Below are positions 25,342 through 34,886 of a stretch of DNA of 62,518 nt, piece after piece; the stretch's first letter is position 1, and each line of letters opens with the position of its first letter. The notes below the pieces were generated by a model that saw only the letters and a list, made by a program, of their open reading frames with translations, searched no databases and was not told the DNA's origin. Made by a program: the position numbers and the translations under genes. The stretch is from the NCBI RefSeq assembly GCF_900129345.1, contig NZ_FQVK01000024.1, forward strand, positions 1-62,518, written 5' to 3'. The stretch is from Ruegeria intermedia (GTDB taxonomy: Bacteria > Pseudomonadota > Alphaproteobacteria > Rhodobacterales > Rhodobacteraceae).

Positions 25342-27555
25342 GGCGATGTCTCCGTTTCATGCACCGTGCGCCGCCCGATGCGGACCCGGCCCACCAGAAG
25401 TTGCAGCAGACCGACCGCCGCCAGCATCACGAAGATCAGGGTCGTGGAATAGGCGATGGCCAGGCCGTAATCATTGTTCTCGACCCGCCCGATGATATAG
25501 CTGGTCGCCATGTCATATTCGGCGCTGACCAGGAAGATCACGGCCGAGATGGCGGTCATCGCGCGGACGAAGCTGTAGACCAGCGCGGCCAGGATCGCCG
25601 GCCGCAGCAGCGGCAGGATGACCCGCCGGAAGGTCTGCCAGGAATTCGCCCCCAGCGTCAGCGAGGATTCGTCCAGGCTGCGGTCCAGCTGTGACATGCT
25701 GGCGATGCCGGCGCGCACACCCACGGGCATGTTGCGAAAGATGAAGCTGACCACCAGGATGACGCCGGTTCCCGTGATCTCGATCGGGGGTACGTTGAAC
25801 GCCAGAATATAGCTGACGCCGATCACCGTGCCGGGAATGGCAAAGGACAGCATGGTGCCGAATTCGAAGGCGTTCTTGCCCGCGAAATTCTGCCGGGTCA
25901 GAAGATAGGCCGTCACCAGACCCACGGCGGCGGTCAGCGGGGCGGCGATGGCGGCGATGGTGATGGTGGTCCAGAAACTGTCCCAGGCGGCGCCGGTCCA
26001 GCGGATGCCTTCCGCATCCAGCCGCACCGAAAAGGCGGTGACGTAGTGCTTGAGGGTCAGCGTGTTGTTGACCCCCCCACAGCTCGACCACGCTGCCATA
26101 GACGATCATCGCATAGACGACCACCGTGAACAGCGCCCAGCCCAGCGCGATCACCGCCACCGGGATCGACAGGCCCGTGGGCATCAGTGGATGCACCCCG
26201 GAATCGCCCTTGCCGGTCACGGTGGTATAGCTTTTCTTGCCCAGCCAGACACGCTGGGCGTAGAAGGCCGACAGGGTGAAGAACAAAAGCACCATCGCCA
26301 GCACCGCAGCGCGACCCTGATCGTACTGGGCGCCGACGATGGCAAAGAAGATCTCGGTCGACAGCACGTCGAAATTGCCGCCCAGAACCAGCGGGTTGCC
26401 GAAATCGGCCATGCTCTCGATGAAGCCCAGCAGGAAGGCGTTGGCCAGACCCGGTCGCATCAAGGGCAGCGAGACGGTTCGGAAGGTCTGCCACCGGTTG
26501 GCCCGCAAGGTCTGTGCGGCTTCCTCCATCGAGGGCGAGACACCCTCGACCACGCCGATCAGCACCAGGAAGGCGATGGGCGTGAAGGCAAGGGTCTGGG
26601 CGATCAGGATGCCGGGCATCCCGTACAGCCAGCGCGTGGGCTGGGTGCCAAGCAGATCGGCGACGAAGCGCGTCACCGATCCGGACAGGCCGAACAGCAG
26701 GATCAGCGCCAGGCCGATCACAAAGGGCGGGGTGATGATGGGCAGCACCGTCAGGGCGCGCAGCGCCCGCTTGTAGCGAAAGCCCGATCGGGTGACGACC
26801 AGCGCGAAACACAGGCCCAACGCGGTTGTGAGCAGCCCGACCAGAACCGCCAGCACCAGCGAGTTCCAGGCCGCACCGCATTTCGCGCCCCACAGGCACC
26901 CCAGCCCCCACAGCCGGTCGTCGAAGAATTTCGAAAAGAAAACCGCCACCGAATAGGCCCCGTCCTCGGTCACGAAGGCGGCAAACAGCATTCTGGCGAT
27001 CGGGAAAAAGACAAAGGCGGTGACGATGGTGATGACGCCGCCAATGGCGCTGACGACGAACACGTCTCCGTTCACGGCACCGCGCGCGGCGATCCCCTGG
27101 GTCAGCAGAAACAGAAAGCTCGAGGCGCAGATCATCGCGCCATAGCCCATGCCGAACTGCCGGTCGCCCAGCTCTCCGAACAGGGCGGTCAGCCAGTCGA
27201 AGTTGAAGCCGCGGATGCCGATGCCGAACCCCTGCGCGATCAGCCAGGCAAAGCCGGACGCTCCCGACAGGATCAAAATGCGGGCGTGCAGCGGGTCGGA
27301 TTTCGGCCGGCCCAGCGCCAGCAGCGGCAAGGCCAGCGCAAGGAGCATCGGCGCCAGCCAAAGCTTCTTGCCCTGCGCAACCAGAAAGGCCGCGGGCGCA
27401 TAGTCGTCGTCAAACGGATAGCCATCGACCAGCCAGTGGAGCGACCAGAAGCCGTCCTCGACCATGTACCAGGGCAGCAGGCAATATCCGACCCACCCGG
27501 CGGCGATCCAGAAGATCAGCACCGAATGGGTCGTTTTTGTGGTGGAACGTTTCAT
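25338..27555 (-). pseudogene. Fused double permease of the AfuB/FbpB type, frameshifted in a G tract
   Basis: The gene encodes one chain with two permease halves. Extra N-terminal helices (about 170 residues) come first, then domain 1 with the EAA loop EEAAQTLRANRWQTFRTVSLPLMRPGL, and domain 2 with DESSLTLGANSWQTFRRVILPLLRP. The frame breaks at a run of seven C (26072-26078; G7 on the coding strand). With six G the protein reads VVELWGVNNTLTLKHYV without a gap, giving 738 residues. As given, the first frame runs off into the wrong sequence after VVELWGG. The start at 27555 follows directly on the stop of the binding-protein gene. The lesion may be real or a homopolymer sequencing error. Confidence 0.88.
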
Positions 27556-28581
27556 TTACTGCGGCAGAACCGAAACCTCTTCGTCCCATTTCTGCAGCAG
27601 GCGTTTGCGTTCGTCGGACGAGCCGTATTTCTTGAAGTCATAGTCGATCAGCTTGATCTGGCTCATGTCCGGCGCGCTGTCCGAGGTCTTGGCCGCCTTG
27701 TTCGACGGAACCTGGAAGGCGTTGACCTCAAGCGCCAGGTTCTGCGCCTCGGCGCTCAGGGCCCAGTCATAGAATTTCTTGGCCTCTTCGACATTGCGGG
27801 CACCGTCGATGATCGACATCGACCCGATCTCGTATCCAGTGCCCTCGCACGGGGCGACCACTTGAATGGGAAAACCCGCCACGGCCTGTTTCACCGCGTC
27901 ATGCATGAACACGATGCCGATGGTCGTCTCGCCACGGGCCGCCGCTTTGATCGGGGCCGAGCCCGACTTGGTGTATTGGTTGATGTTCTTGTGCAGGCCC
28001 TTCATGAACTCGAACCCTTCGTCCTCGCCGAAGATCTGCACCATCGAGGCCAGCGTCGTGTAGGCGGTCCCCGACGAGTTCGGGTTCGCCATCTGGATAT
28101 GGCCCTTGTATTCGGGCTTCAGCAGATCCTTCCAGCAGGACGGCTCGGGCAGGTTGTTGGCTGCCAGCAACTCGGTGTTGTAGCCATAGCCGAGCGCGCC
28201 CGAATAGATCCCGATCGTCCGGTTCCCGGCGCTTTAGGCCTGTGCGATCGCCCAGTCATGCAGCTGGTTACGCATGGGCGAGAGATATTCCATCGTCAGG
28301 CCTTCCTCGGCCGCCTGCAAGTGCGGATCACCCGTACCGCCCCACCACACGTCGCCTTTGGGGTTGGACGCCTCGGCGCGGATCTGGGCAAAGGTCTCGC
28401 CCGAGGATTTGCGGGTCATGTTGACATCGATGCCGGTGGCGTCCTCGAAGCTGCGCGCCATCAGCTGGCACCAGTCCTCCTGCGCCGAGCAGTACAGGGT
28501 CAGCTTGTCCGCGTAGGAGGCCGAGACCGAGGCGGTCAGGGCCACGAGTGAACCTGCGAATGTCAGTGTGAGTCGTTTCAT
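27556..28581 (-). pseudogene. Periplasmic substrate-binding protein of the ABC system, interrupted by an in-frame ochre codon
   Basis: A 342-codon gene for an AfuA/FutA/FbpA-like binding protein. It has a signal peptide (about 1-24, ending YADKL) and a mature start KLTLYCSAQEDWCQLMARSFE, then VWWGGTGDPHLQAAEEG. Codon 116 (plus-strand 28234-28236) is TAA, between WAIAQA and SAGNRTIGIYSGALGYGYN. The same frame then continues to the natural C-terminus, so this is a point nonsense change and not a frameshift. The family's Tyr iron ligands are not evident, and the domain could bind a phosphorylated organic ligand. It lies 93 bases after the Na/Pi-cotransporter-like gene. Confidence 0.87.
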
Positions 28582-28674
28582 GTGTTTCCTCCCAGTTGCA
28601 TGTCGGTGGCCGGGTCGGCCGCCTCGTACTCGTCCTCACACGGTCTTGCGCCGCTTTGTTTCAGTCCGCTTCCT

Positions 28675-30336
28675 TCAGGATGCGCCTCCGATCTTGCGGG
28701 GGCGGGCCAGCCGGCTGCCCAGCAGATCGCCGGTTTCCTCGGCGATCGGATAGGCCACGAAGGCCAGCGCCGCGTTCACCTGCTTGAGCAGGCGCAGCGT
28801 TTCCTGATGGATATTCGTGGTTTCGATGCTGGCCGCCGCGCCGTTCTGCAGGCGTTTCAGGTGGCGTTCCTGAAGGTTCTGTTCCTCGATGCGGATACGG
28901 TCTTTCTCGGCCACCAACTGCCGGGCGGCCTCGGCGTCGCCGGTTGTCAGAACGCTTAGTGCCAACTGGCCGTTCGTGACGACCTGATCGTGGAAATGTT
29001 CGATGTCGGCCATCCCTTCCTTGGAAAAGGTCAACGCCTCGTCGGCCAGCTTCCGTGCCAGCGCCACCAGGTTGACCGCGATCCGGTCGGCGGCCTCTTC
29101 CAGATTGTTGGCCATGGCCACGATGCCCAGCGACTTCTTTTCCTGTTCCGGCGTCAGGTCATTCTCGCGCATGCGCGAGATGTATATCTTGATGGCAAAG
29201 TGCATCCGGTCGACCTCGTCCTCGCGCAGCTGGATCACCCGGGCCAGTTCCGGATCCCAGTTCCGAAACAGTTGAACCACCGGAACCAGCATGGCCTGCA
29301 CCGTTTCCGCCATCCGCAGCAGTTCGCGCTGAGCGCAGGCCAACGCCAGGGGCGGGTGGTCGAGGGCAGCGGGATCCAGCGCCGAAACGCTCTCGGTGGT
29401 TGACGCCGTGTGGCGCGGCACGAACCCGTCGACCAAGGCAACCAGAGGTCCGGTCAGCGGCAGCGCGATCACCAGAAGTGCGGCGTTCAGCAGGATATGC
29501 AGCAAAACCACCTGCTGGCCGGGTGCCGCAGCCAACATGTCCACGTTCAATACCCCGGTCAGCAGCAGGGTCAGCGCAACAAGGGTCAGACCCGCACGTG
29601 CCACGAGGTTCGACAGAACCACCAGCCTGGCCGGGCGCTCATGCCCCCACAGCAGGGCCACGGGAATCACCGCGCCGCCCAGATTGGCCCCGATCACCAG
29701 TGCCGCCGCGACCGGGGCGGCGATCAGCCCCGATGCGGTGAAGGTCGCGAATGTCAGTACCGAGGCCAGGCTGGAATGCATCACCCAGGCCAGCAATGCG
29801 CCGATCACATAGGCGCTGAGCAGATCGTTTTCGAAATAGGCGGCGATGCTCTGGACGATCGCGTTGGCCCCGATCGACGCGGTGGCCTCGCGGATCATGC
29901 CGAGCGACAGCAGCACCAGGGCAAATCCGATCACGATGCGGCCGACCTGTTTGGTCTTGCGGCGCTGCGCCTTCAAAAAGGTGACCACGCCCGCAAGCAA
30001 GGCAAAGGGTATCACCGCCTCGACCGGCAGGAACAGAACCTGGGTCATCACGGCCGAGCCCAACTCGGCCCCCAGAATCAGCGCCAGCGCCGATTGTGCC
30101 GCCAACATCCCCGATACGGCGAATCCCGCGCCGATCAGGGCCACCGCGGTCGCGCTTTGCATCAGCATGGCCGTCAGGCTGCCGCCTAGTGCAGCCGACA
30201 GCTTGCGTTCGGACAGGGTTTTCAGTCCGCGTTTCAGCTCGGGCAGAAAGGCGCGTTCGATGCCCGTTCGGATCAGCCGGACTGACCACAACAACAGCGC
30301 GACCGCCGCCGCCAGATGTGTGGCAAGTACGATCAT
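28675..30336 (-). CDS. Na/Pi-cotransporter-family protein with PhoU-like C-terminus (NptA/YjbB type)
   Basis: A 553-residue membrane protein. Two Na_Pi_cotrans repeats carry the QSATAVALIGAGFAV and HSSLASVLTFATFTASG signatures, with GAELGSAVMTQ and GANLGGAVIPVALLW helices. After about residue 330 a soluble PhoU-like helical domain follows (DEVDRMHFAIKIYISRMRE, ANNLEEAADRIAVNLVALARK). E. coli YjbB of this family exports phosphate. The ATG at 30334-30336 begins MIVLATHLAAA. It is divergent from the DeoR-type regulator and upstream of the ABC genes on the same strand, which suggests a shared phosphate-linked role. Confidence 0.9.
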   Translation of the reverse strand: MIVLATHLAAAVALLLWSVRLIRTGIERAFLPELKRGLKTLSERKLSAALGGSLTAMLMQSATAVALIGAGFAVSGMLAAQSALALILGAELGSAVMTQVLFLPVEAVIPFALLAGVVTFLKAQRRKTKQVGRIVIGFALVLLSLGMIREATASIGANAIVQSIAAYFENDLLSAYVIGALLAWVMHSSLASVLTFATFTASGLIAAPVAAALVIGANLGGAVIPVALLWGHERPARLVVLSNLVARAGLTLVALTLLLTGVLNVDMLAAAPGQQVVLLHILLNAALLVIALPLTGPLVALVDGFVPRHTASTTESVSALDPAALDHPPLALACAQRELLRMAETVQAMLVPVVQLFRNWDPELARVIQLREDEVDRMHFAIKIYISRMRENDLTPEQEKKSLGIVAMANNLEEAADRIAVNLVALARKLADEALTFSKEGMADIEHFHDQVVTNGQLALSVLTTGDAEAARQLVAEKDRIRIEEQNLQERHLKRLQNGAAASIETTNIHQETLRLLKQVNAALAFVAYPIAEETGDLLGSRLARPRKIGGAS

Positions 30337-30430
30337 GTGGAAGCCGCCCGTCTGAGTCTTGGATGGCGCATTGTTGACCAACCCGCATTTGTTTTCTCGA
30401 AGTTCGGCAAGTGTCACCACCAAGTCGAGG

Positions 30431-30453
30431 GGTTTGCAACAAAATATTTGCAA
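30431..30453. promoter_or_regulatory. Possible DeoR-type operator (direct repeat)
   Basis: Two copies of TTTGCAA (30433-30439 and 30447-30453), 14 bases apart, sit in an AT-rich stretch of the 168-base gap between the divergent DeoR gene and the Na/Pi-cotransporter-like gene. Position and spacing suit an operator for the neighbouring repressor. This is inference; no binding data exist. Confidence 0.3.
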
Positions 30454-30504
30454 AAATGCCGGAAACCCCACAGGTTTGCCATGTTGACCGGGCCGGAGTT
30501 CAAG

Positions 30505-31320
30505 ATGTCAAAGACCAAGGCAAAACAGAAAGACGCCAGAAAAGGACGGGACCGGCTGAAGAAATCGGACCGGCGGCGCCAGATCCTGCTCGAGCTGAAA
30601 TTGCGGCCGCATGTCCGCATCAGCGATCTGGCCCGCAGCTTCAACGTCTCGACCGAGACCGTCCGGCGGGACTTTGACGCGCTTGCCAAGGATGGCCTTC
30701 TGGCGCGCGCGCATGGCGGCGCCTCGACCGCCTCGCAGGGCCATTACCCCAGCCTCGACGAGCGTACGGCCGCCCGTGCCGCCGAGCGTGCGCGCATCGG
30801 AGAGACGGCGGCCGCGCTGGTGCAGGAGGGCGACACGGTCATGATCGATTCAGGGTCGACGACGATTCAACTGGCCCGCGCTCTGGCGTTGCAGGGGCGG
30901 TCTTGTACGGTGATCACGAACTCGATTCCCGTCGCCGCGGCGCTGGGGGACAGCGCGGCCGACGTGATCCTGTGTCCGGGTGAATTCCTGCCGGCTGAAT
31001 CGGCCGTGGTCGGCGCCGATACGCTCGAGTATCTTTCGCGGTTCAATGTCGATCGCTGCCTGATCGGCGCGACGGGCCTGACCGACGAGGGGGTATCGGA
31101 GGCGATCAGCGGCTTTGCGGCGATCAAGAGGATGATGCTGCAGCGCGCGGCCAACAGGCACCTGCTGATCGATGCGCAGAAATTCGGCTGCAAGGGTTTG
31201 GTCCGCGCCGGCGCGCTGGCCGATTTGGACAGCGTCGTGGTCGATACCGCGCCGACGGGGCCGTTGCGCGCGGAGCTCGATGCTGCAGGCGTGGAAATCG
31301 TGTTGGCGGACTTTGGCTGA
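30505..31320 (+). CDS. DeoR/GlpR-family transcriptional regulator
   Basis: A 271-residue regulator with an N-terminal DeoR helix-turn-helix (RRRQILLELKLRPHVRISDLARSFNVSTETVRRDFDALAKDGLLARAHGGA is its layout) and a DeoRC effector domain with DSGSTTIQLARAL, VITNSIPVAAAL and GATGLTDEGVSE. The domain usually senses phosphorylated sugars or polyols. The ATG at 30505 is chosen for GGAG at 30495-30498; another ATG at 30481 is possible. It is divergent from the phosphate/ABC transport genes and probably represses them. Confidence 0.92.
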   Translation: MSKTKAKQKDARKGRDRLKKSDRRRQILLELKLRPHVRISDLARSFNVSTETVRRDFDALAKDGLLARAHGGASTASQGHYPSLDERTAARAAERARIGETAAALVQEGDTVMIDSGSTTIQLARALALQGRSCTVITNSIPVAAALGDSAADVILCPGEFLPAESAVVGADTLEYLSRFNVDRCLIGATGLTDEGVSEAISGFAAIKRMMLQRAANRHLLIDAQKFGCKGLVRAGALADLDSVVVDTAPTGPLRAELDAAGVEIVLADFG

Positions 31321-31410
31321 AGCCGGCACGCTCTGGTCCAAGGAGGGCCGTACAGAGCCGCGCCAATCTTACGTTGTCCCTACTTTGTGCCCGTTCAAGG
31401 CATTGCGCGG

Positions 31411-32598
31411 TCACGCCTCGAACGGGTCGTCCGCGTTCAGAACGGCCTGGGTATCCGCCCCGAAGGTCGGAGGTGCCACGCGATAGGTCACGGGCGTGCG
31501 GGACAGCTTCAGCGGGTTTCCGATCAGTTTGACGGGGGCGGGGCCGGCTTGCATGTCGATCTGCATCCCCCGCGCGGCCACCTGATCCGAGGCAAAGACC
31601 TGATCCAGCGTCTGAACCGGGCCGACCGGCACTTTCAGAGCCTCGAGGCCATCGATGACGGCCTTGGTCTCCAGCCGCTGCAGCGCGGGCCGCAGAACGG
31701 CATTCAGGGCGTCGCGGTGTTCCAGCCGGGACGGGTTGGTGGCGAACCGTGCATCGTCGGGCAGGTGACCCAGCTTCAGAAAGCCGCAGAAGCGCCGGAA
31801 CTGGCTGTCATTTCCCACGGCCAGAATGACGTGCCCATCGGCGGTTTCATAAACATCGTAGGGCACGATGTTGGGGTGCCCATTGCCGCGCCGCTGTGGA
31901 ACCTGGCCCGAGGTCAGATAGTTCACGCCCTCGTTGATCAGCCATGCGATCTGGCTGTCGACCAGTGCGATGTCGATTTGCTGGCCTTCGCCGGTCTGAT
32001 CCCGGTGGCGCAGCGCGGCCAGTATGCCGACGGTCGCGTACATGCCGCACATCACGTCGGCGATGCCCACGCCCACTTTCATCGGGGCTCCGTCCGGTTC
32101 GCCCGTCAGCGACATAATCCCGCCATAGCCCTGCGCCATCAGGTCATAGCCCGGCTTGGCCGCGTTCGGGCCGGTCTGGCCGTAGCCCGAGATCGAGCAG
32201 TAGATCAGCCCCGGAAAGTCCCGCGAGAGGGTTTCATGGTCCAGCCCGTATTTGGCCAGCCCGCCGGGTTTGAAATTCTCGATGAGGATGTCGGCGTGGG
32301 AAGCCAGCCGGCGGATCTGTTCCTGCCCCTGAGGCGTTGCGATGTCGATGGCGACGGATTTCTTGTTGCGGTTCGCGGCCATGAAATAGGCGCTCAGATC
32401 GGTCGGGTTGCCATCCGCACCGGTGACATGGGGCGGCCCCCACTGGCGGGTGTCATCGCCCCCGGTGGCCGGGTTTTCCACCTTGATCACGCTGGCGCCC
32501 AGATCGCCCAGCAGCTGCGTGCAGGTCGGCCCGGCCAGAATGCGTGACAGATCCAGAACCTTGACGCCCTTCAGCGGCCCTTCAGATGCGGCCATCAT
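31411..32598 (-). CDS. Class III CoA-transferase (CaiB/BaiF family)
   Basis: A 395-residue family III CoA-transferase: GVKVLDLSRILAGPTCTQLLGDLGASVIKVE at the start, NRNKKSVAIDI, ENFKPGGLAKYGL, YCSISGYGQTGP and KPGYDLMAQGYGGIMSLTGEPDGAP. The Asp in GIAD near residue 180 is at the place of the family's acyl-accepting Asp. It moves CoA between two carboxylic acids. Start is 32598 or the adjacent ATG at 32595. Its 5' end overlaps the 3' end of the thiamine-diphosphate enzyme gene by about 15 bases, so the pair is cotranscribed. The substrate is not known; formyl-CoA transferase is one subfamily, but that cannot be assigned. Confidence 0.9.
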   Translation of the reverse strand: MMAASEGPLKGVKVLDLSRILAGPTCTQLLGDLGASVIKVENPATGGDDTRQWGPPHVTGADGNPTDLSAYFMAANRNKKSVAIDIATPQGQEQIRRLASHADILIENFKPGGLAKYGLDHETLSRDFPGLIYCSISGYGQTGPNAAKPGYDLMAQGYGGIMSLTGEPDGAPMKVGVGIADVMCGMYATVGILAALRHRDQTGEGQQIDIALVDSQIAWLINEGVNYLTSGQVPQRRGNGHPNIVPYDVYETADGHVILAVGNDSQFRRFCGFLKLGHLPDDARFATNPSRLEHRDALNAVLRPALQRLETKAVIDGLEALKVPVGPVQTLDQVFASDQVAARGMQIDMQAGPAPVKLIGNPLKLSRTPVTYRVAPPTFGADTQAVLNADDPFEA

Positions 32599-34201
32599 AG
32601 CCTCCGCGGTCGATCTCGGCGGCGATTACGGTGAACGTGTCGGCGGCCATCGCGGCCTTCAGCGCCGCACGCAGTTCGGCGCGGTTGCGCACGGTGTGGC
32701 CGTTGCCGCCGAACGCCCGGCCCATCGCGGCAAAATCATGCCGGTCGAAATCGACGCCCCGGTTGCCCATCTGGCGCTGACGCTGTTTCAGCTCGATCAG
32801 GGCCAGGCTGGCATCGACAAAGACCAGAAAGATCGGGTTTCCGCCCATTTCTGCGGCGGTCGAAAGCTCACCGGCCACCATCAGGAAACCGGCATCGCCG
32901 GAAAAGCTGATGACCGGGCGGTCGGGTTCGGCCAGTTTCAGGCCGATCGCCATCGGAACGGCGCAACCCATCGTGCACAGCGCCGAAGACTGGATCAGGC
33001 CGCGCGGCTCAGGGCACTGCCACATCTGGCTGAGAAGGATGCGGTGCGCGCCGCTGTCGGCGGTGGCCAGTGTTTCGGGGGGCAGGGTGTCGCGGGCCTC
33101 GGCGATCACGGCGGCGGGGCCCCAGTCGTCATCGGTCGGAAAGGCCGCGGCCAAGGCGGCCTTGACCTGCGCCGGTTGGCCTTGGGGCCAGGTTGGTCGC
33201 GCGGGGTTGCCCTTGGCGATCGCCTCGAGCGTGGCGCCGGTATCGGCCACCAGGTTCAGCCCCGCCTGGTGCATGTAGTGGTCATTCACCACGGCCGAGA
33301 TGTCGATCACGCGTTTTTCGTCCGGGTCCCAGATCTCGCGCCAGCCGGGGCGCATTTCGATCGGGTCGTATCCCAGGCACAGGATCAGGTCGGCCTGTTC
33401 AACCAGCGGCACAAGCTGCGTGTCGGCCAGGGGCGACAGGCCCGCGCCCCCCAGGCACAGCGGGTGATCCTCGGGCACCACGCCCTTGGCCTTGTAGGTC
33501 GTGACGAACGGGATGCCAAAATGTTCCAGAAACGCCCGCACCACGCTGCGCGAGTCGTCATACAGAACGTCCAGCCCGATGATCGCCAGCGGACGCTCGG
33601 CCTCGGCCACCCAGCGGCGGGCTTTCTCCAGGCATGTGCCCTCGGGCGCGACCCGGGCGGCCCGGGTCAGCCGGCGGCGCTTGGCGACCGACACCCGGGT
33701 ATCGGCGACGGAAATCGGCACGTCGATATGCACCGGCCCGGGGCGCGGCTGCGTGGCCAGCGACACGGCCTTGTCGGCGATGATGTCGGCGCCCATGGCC
33801 GTCAGGGTGAACGTGCCCTTGGTGATCGAGCGATAAATCTGCGCGTGATCCATGACCTGATGGGTATAGGTCAGCGCCTCGTCGGCATCGACGCAGCCGG
33901 TCAGCACGATCATCGGCACCCGGTCCTGCAGCGCGTTGGCCACGACATTGATGCCGTTCATGGCCCCCGGACCCAGGGTCGCCACCAGAATCGCCGGCGC
34001 GCCATCGCGGTGGTGCACCGCCTCGGCCATGAAACCGGCCGAGTTTTCGTGCTTGGTCAGGTGAAAGGTGATCCCGGCCTGTTCCAGCGCGTCGACCAAT
34101 GTCAACACCTCGCCCCCGGGCATGCCGAAGGCGTGGCGGCACCCGGCCTCGTACAGCCGTTGCGCCAGAAGGTCCGCAGCGCGGGGGGACAGGTCCTGCA
34201 T
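32582..34201 (-). CDS. Thiamine-diphosphate enzyme, acetolactate-synthase-like
   Basis: A 539-residue three-domain TPP enzyme. The N-terminal Pyr domain has the catalytic Glu in KHENSAGFMAEA (Glu52) and TLGPGAMNGINVVANALQDRVPMIVLTG; the central domain carries ERPLAIIGLDVLY. The C-terminal PP domain has SFSGDAGFLMVAGELSTAAEMGG. The residue pair that is usually NN in this Mg/TPP motif is VDAS here, as in some uncharacterised subfamilies with SLALIELKQ. The reaction is therefore unassigned: decarboxylation or ligation of a 2-oxoacid or acyl-CoA are the options. The ATG at 34199-34201 follows ACGGAG. The pairing with a CoA-transferase resembles oxalate-type modules, but this is only an analogy. 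Confidence 0.85.
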   Translation of the reverse strand: MQDLSPRAADLLAQRLYEAGCRHAFGMPGGEVLTLVDALEQAGITFHLTKHENSAGFMAEAVHHRDGAPAILVATLGPGAMNGINVVANALQDRVPMIVLTGCVDADEALTYTHQVMDHAQIYRSITKGTFTLTAMGADIIADKAVSLATQPRPGPVHIDVPISVADTRVSVAKRRRLTRAARVAPEGTCLEKARRWVAEAERPLAIIGLDVLYDDSRSVVRAFLEHFGIPFVTTYKAKGVVPEDHPLCLGGAGLSPLADTQLVPLVEQADLILCLGYDPIEMRPGWREIWDPDEKRVIDISAVVNDHYMHQAGLNLVADTGATLEAIAKGNPARPTWPQGQPAQVKAALAAAFPTDDDWGPAAVIAEARDTLPPETLATADSGAHRILLSQMWQCPEPRGLIQSSALCTMGCAVPMAIGLKLAEPDRPVISFSGDAGFLMVAGELSTAAEMGGNPIFLVFVDASLALIELKQRQRQMGNRGVDFDRHDFAAMGRAFGGNGHTVRNRAELRAALKAAMAADTFTVIAAEIDRGGYDGRI

Positions 34202-34280
34202 CGAACAAGCTCCGTAAGTTCCGTTGCGCAGCAGATTGCGGAGGTTCCGGGTCGGCGCAAGCCGCATCACGTCAGTGTGA

Positions 34281-34742
34281 CTATTTGACAGCCATCTCGG
34301 CGATGGCGGCGAATTTGGCGTCCAACTCTGCGGCGATCACGGGCAAGGCGTCGGAGCCATCGGTGTAGGGGGCAAAGACCAGGCTGGGCGTCTTGTAGGA
34401 CAGCGTCGCGGTCCCGTCGCCGTTTTCCGTGACGTACAGGCGGATCGGCGCCTCGATCATCGCGGGCACCGATTGTTCCAGAACCCGCACCGCATAGTCG
34501 TTGTTGAAGACGCCGATCACCCGGTTGCCCGGAATGGTGATGCCGCGCGCGGCGGCGGCCTTGGTCGGCCCGGCCTGCGTGACCACGATCAGACCGTTGG
34601 CCTTGACCGCTGCGATCGTGTCGGCCACCAGCGCATCATGGGTCTTGGCCGTCGGGTAGACGGCCCAGCCCGGCCGGGGTTCGATATCGGCCGCCAGCGC
34701 GGGCAGCGCCAGCAGGCCGAGGAAAAACATAAGACGTTTCAT
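34281..34742 (-). CDS. DUF302-family exported protein
   Basis: A 153-residue protein with a signal peptide (MKRLMFFLGLLALPALAADI) and a DUF302 domain: DTIAAVKANGLIVVTQAGP, RVIGVFNNDYAVRVLEQSVPAMIEAPIRLYVTE and TATLSYKTPSLVFAPY. The fold is known but the function is not; a periplasmic small-molecule or redox role has been suggested. It follows the TPP-enzyme gene in the opposite transcription order (its stop is upstream of nothing in its operon) and is divergent from the DUF1636 gene at 34887. Confidence 0.83.
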   Translation of the reverse strand: MKRLMFFLGLLALPALAADIEPRPGWAVYPTAKTHDALVADTIAAVKANGLIVVTQAGPTKAAAARGITIPGNRVIGVFNNDYAVRVLEQSVPAMIEAPIRLYVTENGDGTATLSYKTPSLVFAPYTDGSDALPVIAAELDAKFAAIAEMAVK

Positions 34743-34886
34743 CACGGGCTCTCCAAGTCGTGGGTGACCCGAGTCTTCTCGGAATCCCGGCTGCGTACAG
34801 TCACAATATCGTGGGTGGCGGGCTTGCGCCGGGGGTGCGAAACCCGCACAAGCGACAGTGTGAAACGGAAAAGGCAGGCAAGGGGC

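Noticed and set aside
26072..26078. Programmed ribosomal frameshift in the permease
   Set aside because: The break sits in a plain G run with no stimulatory stem or spaced ribosome site, and the family is made as one chain without frameshifting.
26050..28551. 833-codon plus-strand frame over the ABC permease and binding protein
   Set aside because: It covers the gene break on the opposite strand, but its product is Gln/Arg/His-rich and unlike any family, so it does not explain the broken frames.
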